From positions 1,674,001 through 1,738,000 of the forward strand of contig JAJHTX010000012.1 in the NCBI GenBank assembly GCA_032164295.1: a stretch of 64,000 bases of DNA, in the 5' to 3' direction. The notes under the pieces were generated by a model. That model was not told the origin of the DNA, made no database searches, and saw only the letters and a list, made by a program, of their open reading frames with translations. Both the position numbers and the translations under genes were made by a program. The stretch comes from Inonotus obliquus (taxonomy: Eukaryota > Basidiomycota > Agaricomycetes > Hymenochaetales > Hymenochaetaceae). Positions 48,680 to 59,494 of the stretch are shown here, piece by piece; position 1 is the first letter of the stretch; each line of letters starts with the position of its first letter.

Positions 48680-50004
48680 GGAGAGAGAAGGAATAGGGTT
48701 TCTGGATCAGATACAAAGAATGAAGAAGTAAGGTTGGAGAATATTGATTGTTGTGGATTATCCCATCTCAGTTTCTGTACGTACGAATTATGAAGATGTG
48801 TGTTGCTTCTTGAAACGCGATATTGGCGATTACATCCTGAGCATCCGGTCCCTTGGCGATTTGGACAAAACGAGTGACGAACATTCAGGTTAGTACCCAC
48901 TCACTATTTTGAGCGAGGATATTGTAGACGGGAGTTGAAATGACCACCGAGAGTCCCCCGCTGCATCATGCTCCAGTAATCGTCGTCGAAGTTTTTAGTA
49001 TTGACACTGGGGAAATGTGTATGATGCGGCAACGAGGACCAAATGACCACAGCTAGTGTGGTTTTGGACTCCGCTCCAATCAGAACATCACGTCAGACGA
49101 TGGTTCTCCGAGTCTTTCCCACGCACGCATTACCATAACCTCGATCGCAACTTAGCGGCAACTATCACAGCAGCTTCGTTCTAAAGATCCGTTATAAAGT
49201 GGTGTGAACACAGAATTCACGCCGGTTGGCATAGACGATGATTTTGTAGATTCTGGAGATGATCTACGGTTTCCAGAAGCGTCAGTGGCTCATCTCGGTC
49301 TGATGTCGTAGCACGCGCACTGGTATATGGTGATCTTTCTGAGACACAGATGCGGACGATCATAACTCGATGTTGTCCAAACAGTAGCACTACCAACTGC
49401 TGGGAGTTACATTCCTAGAACTTATCCTGGAAACGAACTCTGCGAGCAGCAAGAATAGCGATGTTGATGTCGAATTAAGATGGAATCTGGCTCTGGTCTG
49501 GGTGATGGGCCACTTGAAAGAGTTGGTATCTACTTCTTTCACTCTTCATATGTTGTTGGATGCGGCTAATCATTACCCTCTGCTAATCTTTCGCGAAGCA
49601 GACAGGACAATAGCACATCATTATGAGTAACGTAACAGCTATCGCATCCCAAAGCGCCCAGTTTCAACTGATTCTTTACATTTGACCTGTGGCTAATCCA
49701 TCTGTTGATACACCTGTAACCGTCACTGTCTACTGCTAGATCAGACCTTCTCATAACGACGACGAAGACATCTGGTTCTTCATCGCATTGCACCATCTGG
49801 GGTCTTCTCGACCTGCATAGCAGAATGCTCTCTGGAACGCATAAAATCCCTTCCTTCCTGGTCAAGAAAAGGTCTCATTAACAGTATCTCCTCCTTCTCT
49901 TTGTATACAATTGTCTTTCATTATACTCTTCCGTTCCTTTGAATTACTGTCCTTTTTAACGGATCCAATTTTCTTACTTCGCTTTCTATATGGTTCCTGC
50001 CAGA
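48680..50004. other. Intergenic region, no gene seen
   Basis: About 1.3 kb. The only longer frame (49,566-49,865, minus) has no recognisable content. The last 150 bp are T/C-rich and form the likely promoter of the next gene. Confidence 0.45.
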
Positions 50005-52620
50005 ATGTCGAAGACTTTCTTTGCTTTTATCTCGCTACTTCCTCTTCTGGTCATTGCAGAAAATGATTGGTCAACGCCTTGTCTCAATGGCTGGTGCTCT
50101 TATGATATACCTGCCAGCGAGAGTTCGATGGCCGCTACCATTCAGATCGTGAGTCTATAGTTTCATGACTTATTTTCATGTAATTCTCAAGCTATCCTAT
50201 CCAGACCGGATCCTCTTATGCTATTTCTGACATTACGTCTGCCGCGGGATGGGAGATTTTGAATTGCACTGCAGACTCGGATGCTCAGGACATCCGTCTT
50301 GTCTGCTTGGGGGACGAAGCATCCTGCTCCCACTTGTCTGAAAATGGTGCAGAGCACACAGTCATTCGATTGCCACCCGGAGTATGTCAGAATTTGTAAC
50401 GGTCCTTAACCGCCTATTAACTTGCGTTCCAGTGTGGATCGGTCCCGTTCGCCCATGTCGCATCATACGGTGACTCCGAAGACCAATCTTTGCCAGACCA
50501 CGTCAAGTCCCACATAATGCGACGTGATGGCACGACCCCTCCTGTACGCGCCTTGTCTTTCAACATTAATTTTGACGAAGTTCCATCATCCCAGTGAGTA
50601 GCATCATTGCCCTCAATGTAACTCCGATAAATTATTTAAATTAAACAGACACGGAGACGTTTCTATGCTCGTATTCGGGTCTACCATTCCCGGATTTAAT
50701 GGCAATGCTACCATAACCGCAGCTGGGTCCAGACGCCGGTCTCGTCTGGCCAACAAGCGCGGACTTATCGACTCACTACTTGGAGGTTCGTTACTCCCTG
50801 ACATTTTTCGCCTTGTCGGTCTGACCGTTTGCAGATTTCAGCAAGGAAACGTCGACTGACCTGCCGCCGATAAACATTGACAAGTCCTTCAACGTCTTCA
50901 ACACGACATTATCATGTTCTGCAAATGAGCAAGCGAAACTCAGCGTCGACGTAAATGTGAAAGTCAACGCTGTTGTAACTATAGGAGTTGTCCTTGCGGG
51001 CTCCCTCATCCCTCTGAGTATCAAGGAGTTCAGTCTTTTTTCTGGTGAGCCCACTAAACATCACCATGTCTAAATCATCTGATCATGTAATGCCATCGTG
51101 CATTCAGATGTCTCCGCGGACCTTGAAGGAGGACTCAGCGTCAACGCGAATATCGCGGGAGAGTTCGACACAGGAAAGGTTCCGATTTTCAGTCAAGGCC
51201 TGCCAGCACTAAGCATCCCGGAGTGAGCATGCCTTCTCCTGGTGTCACGATGATACGGCTGATCTTTCTTAAAGAATTATCACTCTTGGACCGAGTTTTG
51301 AAATCGCCGCTCAGGCGCTGGCGACGATTGACCTTGATGTTAATATGGATGTGGACTTGGCCTACAGCTTCTCCAACCTGCAATTGTTCTTCCCGCCATC
51401 TAATGATCACCCGTCTGGCGCAGACGTCGCACCGAAGGACACGCGTAGGTACCTTCGCTTCTGAATTTGTATCCTACCACTCACTTCTTCTGACCTCAGC
51501 TCTCAAGCTTTCCGCCAGCCCAAACGTTCAGTCCAATGCTACACTTGAGGCACACTTGATTCCCACTGTCAGTGACAAACTGCTGACTGAGCGATAATCT
51601 GCCTGACGCAATTCTCTCTAGCTGAAGTTTGGTTTATCCGTCCTTGGCTCTAAGGCTGATATCTTCCTTGACCTCGACACATTCGCTGCGCTGAACCTCG
51701 GTCTGGATGCCGGTGCTACAGCGAGTGTCGACACGACTGGTGCTACTGATGCTTCTGCCCAAGTCGAGGGCTGCGTTGACCTGAACGGCGGTGTCTCAGT
51801 AAACGCGGGAGCCGACGCTTCCCTCTTCGGACTTTTCGATGCAGGCACACAGGTCTCTCTCTTCTCGAAGAACTTTGACCTCTTCCAGGTAGGAAGGCCA
51901 CCGCGTTGAGTATCGGATATACTGACCTATCGTTAGAAATGTTTCGAGAAATCGACGTCTGAAGAGTCATCTGTCACTGCTCTTCCGATATCCACCGTTT
52001 CTTCTTTGCCTGCGCCGGAGGCGACCGAGTCGTTGAATGCCACAACTACCGAACCAGACCGTGGTCTATCTCAATCAGCAAGCGACACAAGCACGGGATC
52101 CGTCGTCGTCTCTAGTGCATCGTTTGATCCAAACACTACAAGCGGAACACTCACTCCTTCCGGTTCCCTTTATATTACGTCGTCTGGTTCTGCTGCGCCA
52201 ACCGCTTCTGCTATTTCCGATAGTTCTTCTATCCTGAATGTACTGTCAACTTCTACCACCCTGTCTGGTGGGACTAGTATCACGTACGCTTTTTCCTCTG
52301 ATGCAATTACAAGTACTCTCTCGAGCGTAGCTGGCAGCGGGGATGTTCCCACATCCACTTTAGCGGCAAGTACAGCTCCCGCAAGCACTCGGACCACTAG
52401 CGCTCCAACAGCCGCGAGTAGCACGGGAAGTTCCAAGAGCACAAACACTGGTGGTCGCAGGACCGGACCTGGCAGAGACCGTGGCCGTGTGCAAACACAG
52501 TCCAGTAAGATGATGAAGAGGGACTTGCAATGCCTCGCTCCTGGCGTAGCTGCAGCGGCTTCGGTCGTAGATAAAACGTTGCCGAGCTCAAGGTCAGTAG
52601 ACCTCTTTTCTCTTGTGTAA
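50005..52620 (+). CDS. Secreted DUF7029/DUF7223-type protein
   Basis: Ten exons (50005-50148, 50205-50381, 50433-50593, 50649-50785, 50835-51044, 51108-51222, 51275-51444, 51500-51567, 51622-51888, 51937-52620) join in phase to 710 residues. A signal peptide (FFAFISLLPLLVIA) is followed by an N-terminal domain with AISDITSAAGWEILNC, an arginine-rich linker SRRRSRLANKRGL, and a beta-rich domain with repeated hydrophobic strands (LSVDVNVKVNAVVTIGVVL). A long Ser/Thr-rich tail then leads to a basic site (KMMKRDLQC). This architecture is common in Agaricomycetes and its function is unknown; a cell-surface or wall role is inferred. A donor at 52,592 could swap the last residues for an alternative short end. 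A paralogue starts at 63.1 kb. Confidence 0.8.
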
Positions 52621-53294
52621 TCCTGACCAAACTGATGAAAACCCGTACTTTTAGCTTTTCTTCGTAATAAAATCAGTCATTCTTTTTAGAATATCTCGTT
52701 CCTCGTTGGATTTCGTTCCTCTTACTTCTACAGATTAAAGGTCCTTCGCTCCTTCGACTTTCTTGCAAGTGACCTTACTTTTTATCGACTCGGACAATTG
52801 TTCTCATTACTTAATTAGACGTTCTCTGGACTATTATATACATATTATTCTGACTTCACTCGACCAGTAACTCTTTCCTTCCAGCCAGAGAACCCTTGTC
52901 CGATGGTCCAAGGCTTACCCAAGCAGCTTCGCTTCTGGGACGTGAGAAAAAGACCAGACGTCACTATACCAAATTAGGAAGACGGAGAAAATAAGTCCGA
53001 ATCTATTTTCGCATCCGCAGTCAGGATAAAAATTGCCTCGGTGTGTTATTTGGAACACTGCCTCATAGCCGCGCGGCCTCCACAGACACAAGGCACTTGG
53101 AGCCTGCTTGGGTCCGGTTTATGAGTAATGGAGGGGAACAGGTTGCAGATGGTTCTTTGGCTTTTAACGTCCGTCCTCACCGTCTACGGGGAGTTTGGTG
53201 GCGGACACTTCGTATGCATTGAGAGTTTCTTTGCTTTCGAATTCCGTCACGTATTAAGGTGTTGCGAGATCTCTTTCCTGCGATGATCAACAGG
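52621..53294. other. Intergenic region, no gene seen
   Basis: T/C-rich 3' flank, then the promoter of thaumatin-like gene 3. In-frame ATGs at 53,259 and 53,283 could extend the latter by 4 to 12 residues. Confidence 0.45.
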
Positions 53295-54810
53295 ATGGTT
53301 CAGAAAATGGAGTTTCTGCTGGTACTTCTTGGGCCAGTGATGATGGCAGGGGCCCGAACTTTCACGATCGTCAATAGCTGTCCTTTCACAATTTGGTGCG
53401 TCTCCTCAATTTATGATTCAATTACTATCTTAATAATATTCTTGTAGGCCAGCTGTGAGTTATATCTTGCATTAATTGGCCGACGAATCTTGAGAGTGTT
53501 TTTTGATAGATGTTCACAGACATGGCAATATCGACCACCGCACCGGATCATCCAACGGGGTACGTGTTCACGACGTTCAGATACCGAATGAGAATTCTGA
53601 CGACTGTGTGATTCTAGGTGGCAAGCTGACCCATATACGTCCGTCAGCTTTGCTGTACCAGATGATTGGAAGGCAGGTCGAATATGGGTACGTCTGATGC
53701 TCTTCGTTGGAATTGAAGTGGTTTATTTATCCTTGGTGGTAGGGGCGAAGAGATTGTGACTTCAGTATCAATCCTGGACCGAACTCGTGCTTGACTGGTG
53801 GATGTAATGGAGGTCTGCTGTGCGATCCTGCAACTGGGACAGTAAGTTATATGGATTGTCATGAATCTTGCGGCAGTATTGATAATTTCCAATGCTGAAT
53901 AGGGTGTCCCACCAGTGACTGTTGCCGAGTCGACTCTTCAAGGTGACCAAAATCAAGATTTCTACGATGGTGGGCCTGCCGTTGCTTTTGTTCTCGTGAT
54001 GTAGTTGCTTACATTACGCCCCAGTATCTCTGGTCGATGGCTATGACCTTCCGATGCGAATCGACAACAATGTCGGGTGCCCAGTAGCAGACTGTTCGGT
54101 GGACCTTGGCCCGACCTGTAAGTGCATAACCTCGATACTGTCATAATTATCTGACTTGTATGATTGAGGCCCGAGCGTTCTTCAAGGACCATTCGACTCA
54201 AACGGATACCCACTTGGGTGCAGAAGTGCATGTTCTGCGAACGTTGATGGAAACCTAGGTGAGTCCAGTCTCGGTATGCGAGGATGGGAGACAGCCGGCT
54301 TATTTTCGGCTACTTTCGCTCAGAGAATTCACCAAATTGCTGCTCCGGACAGTTCGACACACCGGAAACGTGTCCAGCATCTGGCGTTGCTTTTTATGAT
54401 TACTTCAAGGGAAACTGTCCGAACGCTTACGCATATGCGTACGATGAAAGTAGCAATACGGCTCTGTGGACGTGTGATTCTGCGCTGAATGCCGATTATA
54501 CGTTGACTTTTTGCCCGTAGGTGTTCTTGTTGAGTTCTAAGTGGATGATGATATTGATTTATATGTTCTGTATAGGCCATCAACGGCTACTGCAGTGGTT
54601 TCGGTGAATTCATCTGTCCCACTAGGAACGGCTGGATCTTCTCAAGCTGGCGCATCGGCTACCCTGCTCCCTTCGGCGCCTTTGAGCTCGTCAATTGTTG
54701 ACGAACCATCCACATCCCACGCATTAGTACAAGGAAAATCCTCTTTGTACACGATTTCTGCCCTGGTTTCTGCATTTTCAATGTGGTTGCTGGCTCCACA
54801 GATTATCTGA
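53295..54810 (+). CDS. Thaumatin-like protein 3, with optional GPI-anchor-like tail
   Basis: Exons 53295-53395, 53448-53454, 53510-53559, 53618-53687, 53743-53841, 53903-53969, 54025-54117, 54169-54258 and 54324-54520 give a 257-residue secreted protein ending FCP and TAG. The TAG lies inside a GTAGGT donor. Splicing from 54,516 to 54,576 removes it and continues in phase to 54,810, giving 334 residues. The added part is a Ser/Thr-rich stalk and a hydrophobic end (LVSAFSMWLLAPQII), as in GPI-anchored proteins. Cleft residues are kept (AGRIWGRR, VAES in place of VAEW, FYDVSLVDGYD, YAYDES). It shares the 7-nt exon 2 with the other two copies and has one extra intron (53,688-53,742). A secreted versus wall-bound switch is inferred. 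Confidence 0.88.
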
Positions 54811-55010
54811 CGGTTAGATTACGACGATATAAGATTTTGAGCTTTGGAGATTCCTTGTAGCGATTAGATTCCTGTGTATAAATTTGCCACATATTTTCCA
54901 ACATTTTCATTTTTCGCAGAAGCGGAAGTATTCTACATCCCGCTGTTTAGGGCAGGCCCCATTGGTATCATGACTTCGAAGGATCCTGTCTCTCTCAAGC
55001 CTCCCAAACT

Positions 55011-56718
55011 ATGAACCTGAATGCACTCAACGTTCGCTCTCACCGTACCCAACTAGTCCTAGTTGCCGTAGCTAGCTCGCTAGCAACAGCGGGTGCATGC
55101 ACGGCATACAACACGTACGCTCGCCTTCGTCGACGTCGAGAACTTCAGGATGAAATCCGGGAGGTACTGGCGCGTGAAGACGACGTGTCGGATTCACCAG
55201 AGCTCCGCACTCCTCCAGATGAGACCATTTCTGCAAGTGCGACGTCTGTAATACAAGAAAGGGTTGAACCTGTGAAGGAGAGGATTCTGCGTGGGGATGA
55301 GCCGGAGGAGTTGTTCCGGGAACAATTGGCTAGATGTTATGCGTTGTTTAGGGAAGAGGGAATGGAGAAAATCAGGAAGGCAAGGGTTGTCGTTGTTGGA
55401 TGCGGTGGTGTAGGGAGCTGGGCGGCTGTTATGCTTGTGAGATCGTAGGAACTGTAAGAGTTTTGTGGACATACTACTTATACTAACTGATTCTTTGTTT
55501 CGATTTTGCCATGTAGAGGTGTAACCGATATTCGCTTAGTTGATTTTGACCGCGTAACAATGTCTTCGTTGAATAGACACGCAACTGCGACGCTTGCGGA
55601 CGTCGGAAGGTCGAAGGTCGAGGCTATGAGGGGTGCTTTGATGAAAATGTCTTTGAAAGTTGTGGTTGACGCTCGAGAGGATCTCTGGAGGAAGGAGGAC
55701 GGCGGCGTATTATTGGAAGGAGCAGATTGGGTCATAGGCATGTCTATCCTGATCTGGACTTATTTATGAAACTGACGTTCTGTGTCTATTCAGATGCTAT
55801 AGATAATATCACGACCAAGGTAGACCTTCTGAAGTATTGCCATACACATGGCATAAAGGTAAGCTTGTATTGGTCTTGCTTGTGGTATCCTTATCACTAA
55901 CATGAGGCACATTTCGAAAGGTTATCTCCTCCATGGGTGCAGGTTCCAAGCTTGACCCAACACGCATCCAAATCTCCGACATCTCCTGCACAGCCGAAGA
56001 CTCTCTCTCACGTTCTGTTCGGGTCCAACTTCGCAAAGCAGGGATATCCTCAGGCATTCCCGTCATATACTCCACAGAACAACCCATAGAAGACATCAAG
56101 CTTCTCCCACTCGCCGAAGAGGAACGCGAAAAAGGCAATGTACAAGAGCTAACGCCATTTGACGATTTTCGAGTACGGATCTTACCTGTCTTTGGACCTT
56201 TACCGTCGATTTTTGGTTTGAACGCAGCGGCGTACGTGACTTGTGAACTTGCTGGAAGACCGATTTCGAATCCGTTGTGGATCAAGAATAGACACAAGAC
56301 GTATGATAAACTGCTTCGTGACCTTCGTGTTAGGGAGGAAAAGATTACTGGAGAGACAATAAAGTAAGCCTTTCCCAGTTTTTTTATCAGGTATGATCCT
56401 TACTTTGCTCTCTTCGCGCTTAGCCGATTATCGATAGACGAAACAGACGTCGCATACATTCTCGAAGACCTTCACCGCGGACGCTCTCTCAATCCTCCCC
56501 ATCGTGTACCGAACAAGGCGCAAATCACTCGTTGGGATCTAAATGAACCTCTTTCAGTCCAAAATTGTATTGTGCTAGACGTATCGGAACTTAGGAAGCA
56601 TATTGAGGGGTTGAAGGATGGCAAGAGACCCGAGGAGATTTGGGGCTCTGAGGTTGCTGCGTTGATGGAGAAGAGGAGGAAAGAGGCGGGTGATTGGTGG
56701 GAAAGAGCGATGCGGTGA
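55011..56718 (+). CDS. TCD1: tRNA threonylcarbamoyladenosine dehydratase (TcdA/Tcd1-like)
   Basis: Five exons (55011-55444, 55517-55737, 55794-55858, 55921-56363, 56424-56718) join in phase to 485 residues, as in yeast Tcd1/Tcd2. A short hydrophobic N-terminal segment (LVLVAVASSLATAGACTA) suits the mitochondrial outer-membrane location of the yeast enzymes. The E1-like domain follows: VVVVGCGGVGSWAAVML binds ATP, LVDFDRVTMSSLNRH and DWVIDAIDNITTK complete it. It cyclises t6A37 in ANN-decoding tRNAs to ct6A using ATP. Intron 2 begins GC (AG/GCATGT), because no GT donor keeps VIDAIDN in frame. Intron 3 ends in AAG. The C-terminal region is fungal-specific and ends KEAGDWWERAMR. Confidence 0.93.
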
Positions 56719-57146
56719 TGTCTGTGATTCTATAGAATGTGTTTTCCACGTTTAATCAAGAGAATGATCTTGGGGTATTGCTGGACCGATTCCGATGTAG
56801 CAAGGGGGAGAAGCCCTGAAAAGTTGTAGGCCACATGTGATGATAAAAGACCCAAGACCGTTCTATTTCGTCTCCTTGTATGTGTGCGTTCGTCCGAATT
56901 GCCATTCTATGTTCTTCCGAAGTAGCGACGGTGTATTGTAGCTAGCTGCAGCAACACCCTCTCAATAGAGACCCCAACACTTTGTAGTGCTGTAACCAGA
57001 TACATTTGTTTTAAAGAAAGGCTTGCAGCAAAGTATTCTTTAGGGCCGGCGCTCTTGGTTAAGCAGGTTTATCACACGCGAGGTTTTTGGTAATCTTCCA
57101 TGGACCGACTTCATGTTGGCGACACGTCTTCCTCCTAAGTCTGAAT

Positions 57147-58806
57147 ATGGTCTCTGCAGACAGTCTCAATTTCGACGTCCTCGGCTTAATCTTCTCTTTT
57201 TTATCTGGAAATGACCTTGTTTCAGTTGCTTTAGTCAACAGAGCGTTTCTCAATGGGGTCACTGCTCGTCTGTACCATTCCCTCGTATTCACACACACGC
57301 AGGCAAAGAAGTACCCAAAGGTATTTTATGTCATTCTCCTGGTACATGAGGTATTGGACTGATTGCATCCTTAGATAGTCTCGCCGTTTGCATCGTTGCT
57401 GGATCGACCATCTCTGGGTATCTACGTTCACGTCTGTGGTACGTTCCTCGTTGGATATTCTTGCGCAAGATCCGATCCCAACAATTTTCTCAAGATATAA
57501 CCGCATTTCCTCTTTATAAGGGACAGCCGAACCAAGAGTTCCTTAGCCAATGCATACGAGCTCTAGACCTCTGTCCAAACTTGTCGCGATTCAGGCTCGC
57601 ACCAAACATGCTTCCGAGTTTTCTACTGACTTTGGCGAGGAAGGGAAAGTTGAAGGAGCTGCAAGCTAACGGGTCTCTGACAATGGAGCAGGCAGCGATG
57701 CTGGTACATGTTAAGGGTTTACGGAGTATACGAATTGACCATGCGTCGTGGTGCTTGATGAACTTGTTCCCTCGCTGGGTGTCCTTTCTAGGCCCGACGT
57801 TGACTCACCTGGCGTTCACTGTTAGTACTTCCTTGTAATTTGCATTACCATTGGGAATTGATGATAGTTGAAGCTTTCTTCAGAGTTGAACGAGACGATA
57901 TTGGAGGCTATACTCATTCTCCTCCCTGGTTTACGGGGTTTGCTTGTTCGGAGTTGCATGAAAGTCGACCACGCAATGGTATTTAGATTAATCTCGCACA
58001 CACCACTGCTGGAGAGCTTATCAGTAACGACTTGGGTGAGTGGAGGATCGGATACTGTGGGCTTCATATTGACTCGTGCTCTAAGGAAAATCCGACCACG
58101 ATAAGCACATCCTATGCAGGAGTAAGCAATCTGCGCCATTTGCATCTGGATACAAGGAATACATTCATACCAGCATCGGTCGAGACCTTATGGAGCGGTA
58201 TTATTGCGCATACGAAACAGTCCAACGCACCACTCTCGAGTCTTACGCTGCAGGTCTCCGAGAGACTGAGTCTATCAAGCGCTATCATCGAAGAAATTAC
58301 TTTTGCTCACGCTGATACTCTGACGTCGCTGCGATTCATCAAATGCTCAACAACTCTGGGAGGTTTACAAGTGTTATGCAGAATTTGTGAGAGATTGGAG
58401 AGATTGGCTTTACATATTCCTATGAAAGAGCTCGTGCGTTTTTAACTTCAAAGAAACTCTAAGCATCCTAAAGAGTACCTTTTAGCCGGATTTCACCAAA
58501 ATTATTGCTGAATCGAGTTCTTTGCAAGTCTTAGTTGATGAGCTTGATCCGCATTCAATGCATGGTCCACGAGCGTCACTGAAGTATGACGACGTAAAAG
58601 CTCTTATGACACAATGTCCAAAGTTGCGACATATTGTTTGCGATGGAACCCGGAGCTGGAAGGTGCGCTACTATAACCTCATAGCTAGCTTTGGTTCGCG
58701 GGAGTAACTTGCAATTAACCAGGGCACTGGAGATGCTGAGAATCTTCAAATTACCCTTGAAAGGATGAAGAACTCTCCGTTTCCCGGTGTGATGACTTTC
58801 CCTTGA
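57147..58806 (+). CDS. F-box/leucine-rich-repeat-like protein
   Basis: Seven exons (57147-57320, 57375-57438, 57495-57820, 57868-58075, 58120-58433, 58486-58662, 58723-58806) join in phase to 448 residues. Residues 6-50 match a degenerate F-box (LNFDVLGLIFSFLSGNDLVSVALVNRAF). They are followed by LRR-like segments (LDLCPNLSRFRL, LLESLSVTTW, NLRHLHLDT, LSSLTLQV, TLTSLRFIKC, LERLALHIP). This is the abundant Agaricomycete F-box type that presents targets to SCF ubiquitin ligases; its target is unknown. The fourth intron is the weakest: a strong GTGAGT donor at 58,036 breaks the frame, while a GTGCTC donor at 58,076 keeps it with a 44-nt intron. Intron 2 ends in AAG. Confidence 0.75.
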
Positions 58807-59494
58807 TGCACCCAACCTGCGAATTGCTTACTACGTAAAGGCGCGCACCCCGCTGCGGCGATTTTCGTGGAATTCAGTATTGTATCTGGATAAGGGGACT
58901 TTATTATCTCTGAGAATGTCATCTCTTTAGACCGCGCCCAATAACTTCAACGCATTTTCAGAAATGCCATAGTGATCATATAGCTTGACACATTTTTTGT
59001 TATGTCCGGGCTCCAGTGTCATTTATAGAAGTACAGATGGACGGAAATTTATGAAAGAAAAATGACCTCTGGATGGGATGGTTATTACACTGCGGGCACG
59101 TTTTCTGCACGTGATGTATCTGAGCTACTTTTTTGGGAACCAAAGATGATATTACGTATCCAAGCTGACAAGATCTCGCGTTGAAACTTGAGCGCTCTGA
59201 TGTGCGTTGCCGACGACCAGACGACGACGGCGACAACAAGAGGACGGCGCCAGCAGACAAGTTGTCGTCTGGCTCATCACCGACCAGGGCGTTTACAGAG
59301 TTAAATTGCCTCTGTTTCATTCTGCAGGAAAACACGCAGGGAACCCACACCGAATCTGATTGGAATTGGTTAACATCAAGCTTGGCTTCGCGAATCCCGC
59401 ATACGAAAGCAATTCATCGACGCTGTGGTACTCATAATAGATATTTTGGAGTCCACCGTATTTGCCTGGTCAGGCATTGCCTTCGGTTGCCGGT
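58807..59494. other. Intergenic region, no gene seen
   Basis: About 690 bp. An open frame at 59,181-59,498 is out of frame with the downstream gene and unsupported; the region probably holds the promoter of the PH-domain gene. Confidence 0.4.

Noticed and set aside
58036..58119. Strong GTGAGT donor as the fourth F-box intron border
   Set aside because: It breaks the reading frame of the next exon; a weaker donor 40 bp downstream keeps it. Left as an open uncertainty in the gene entry.
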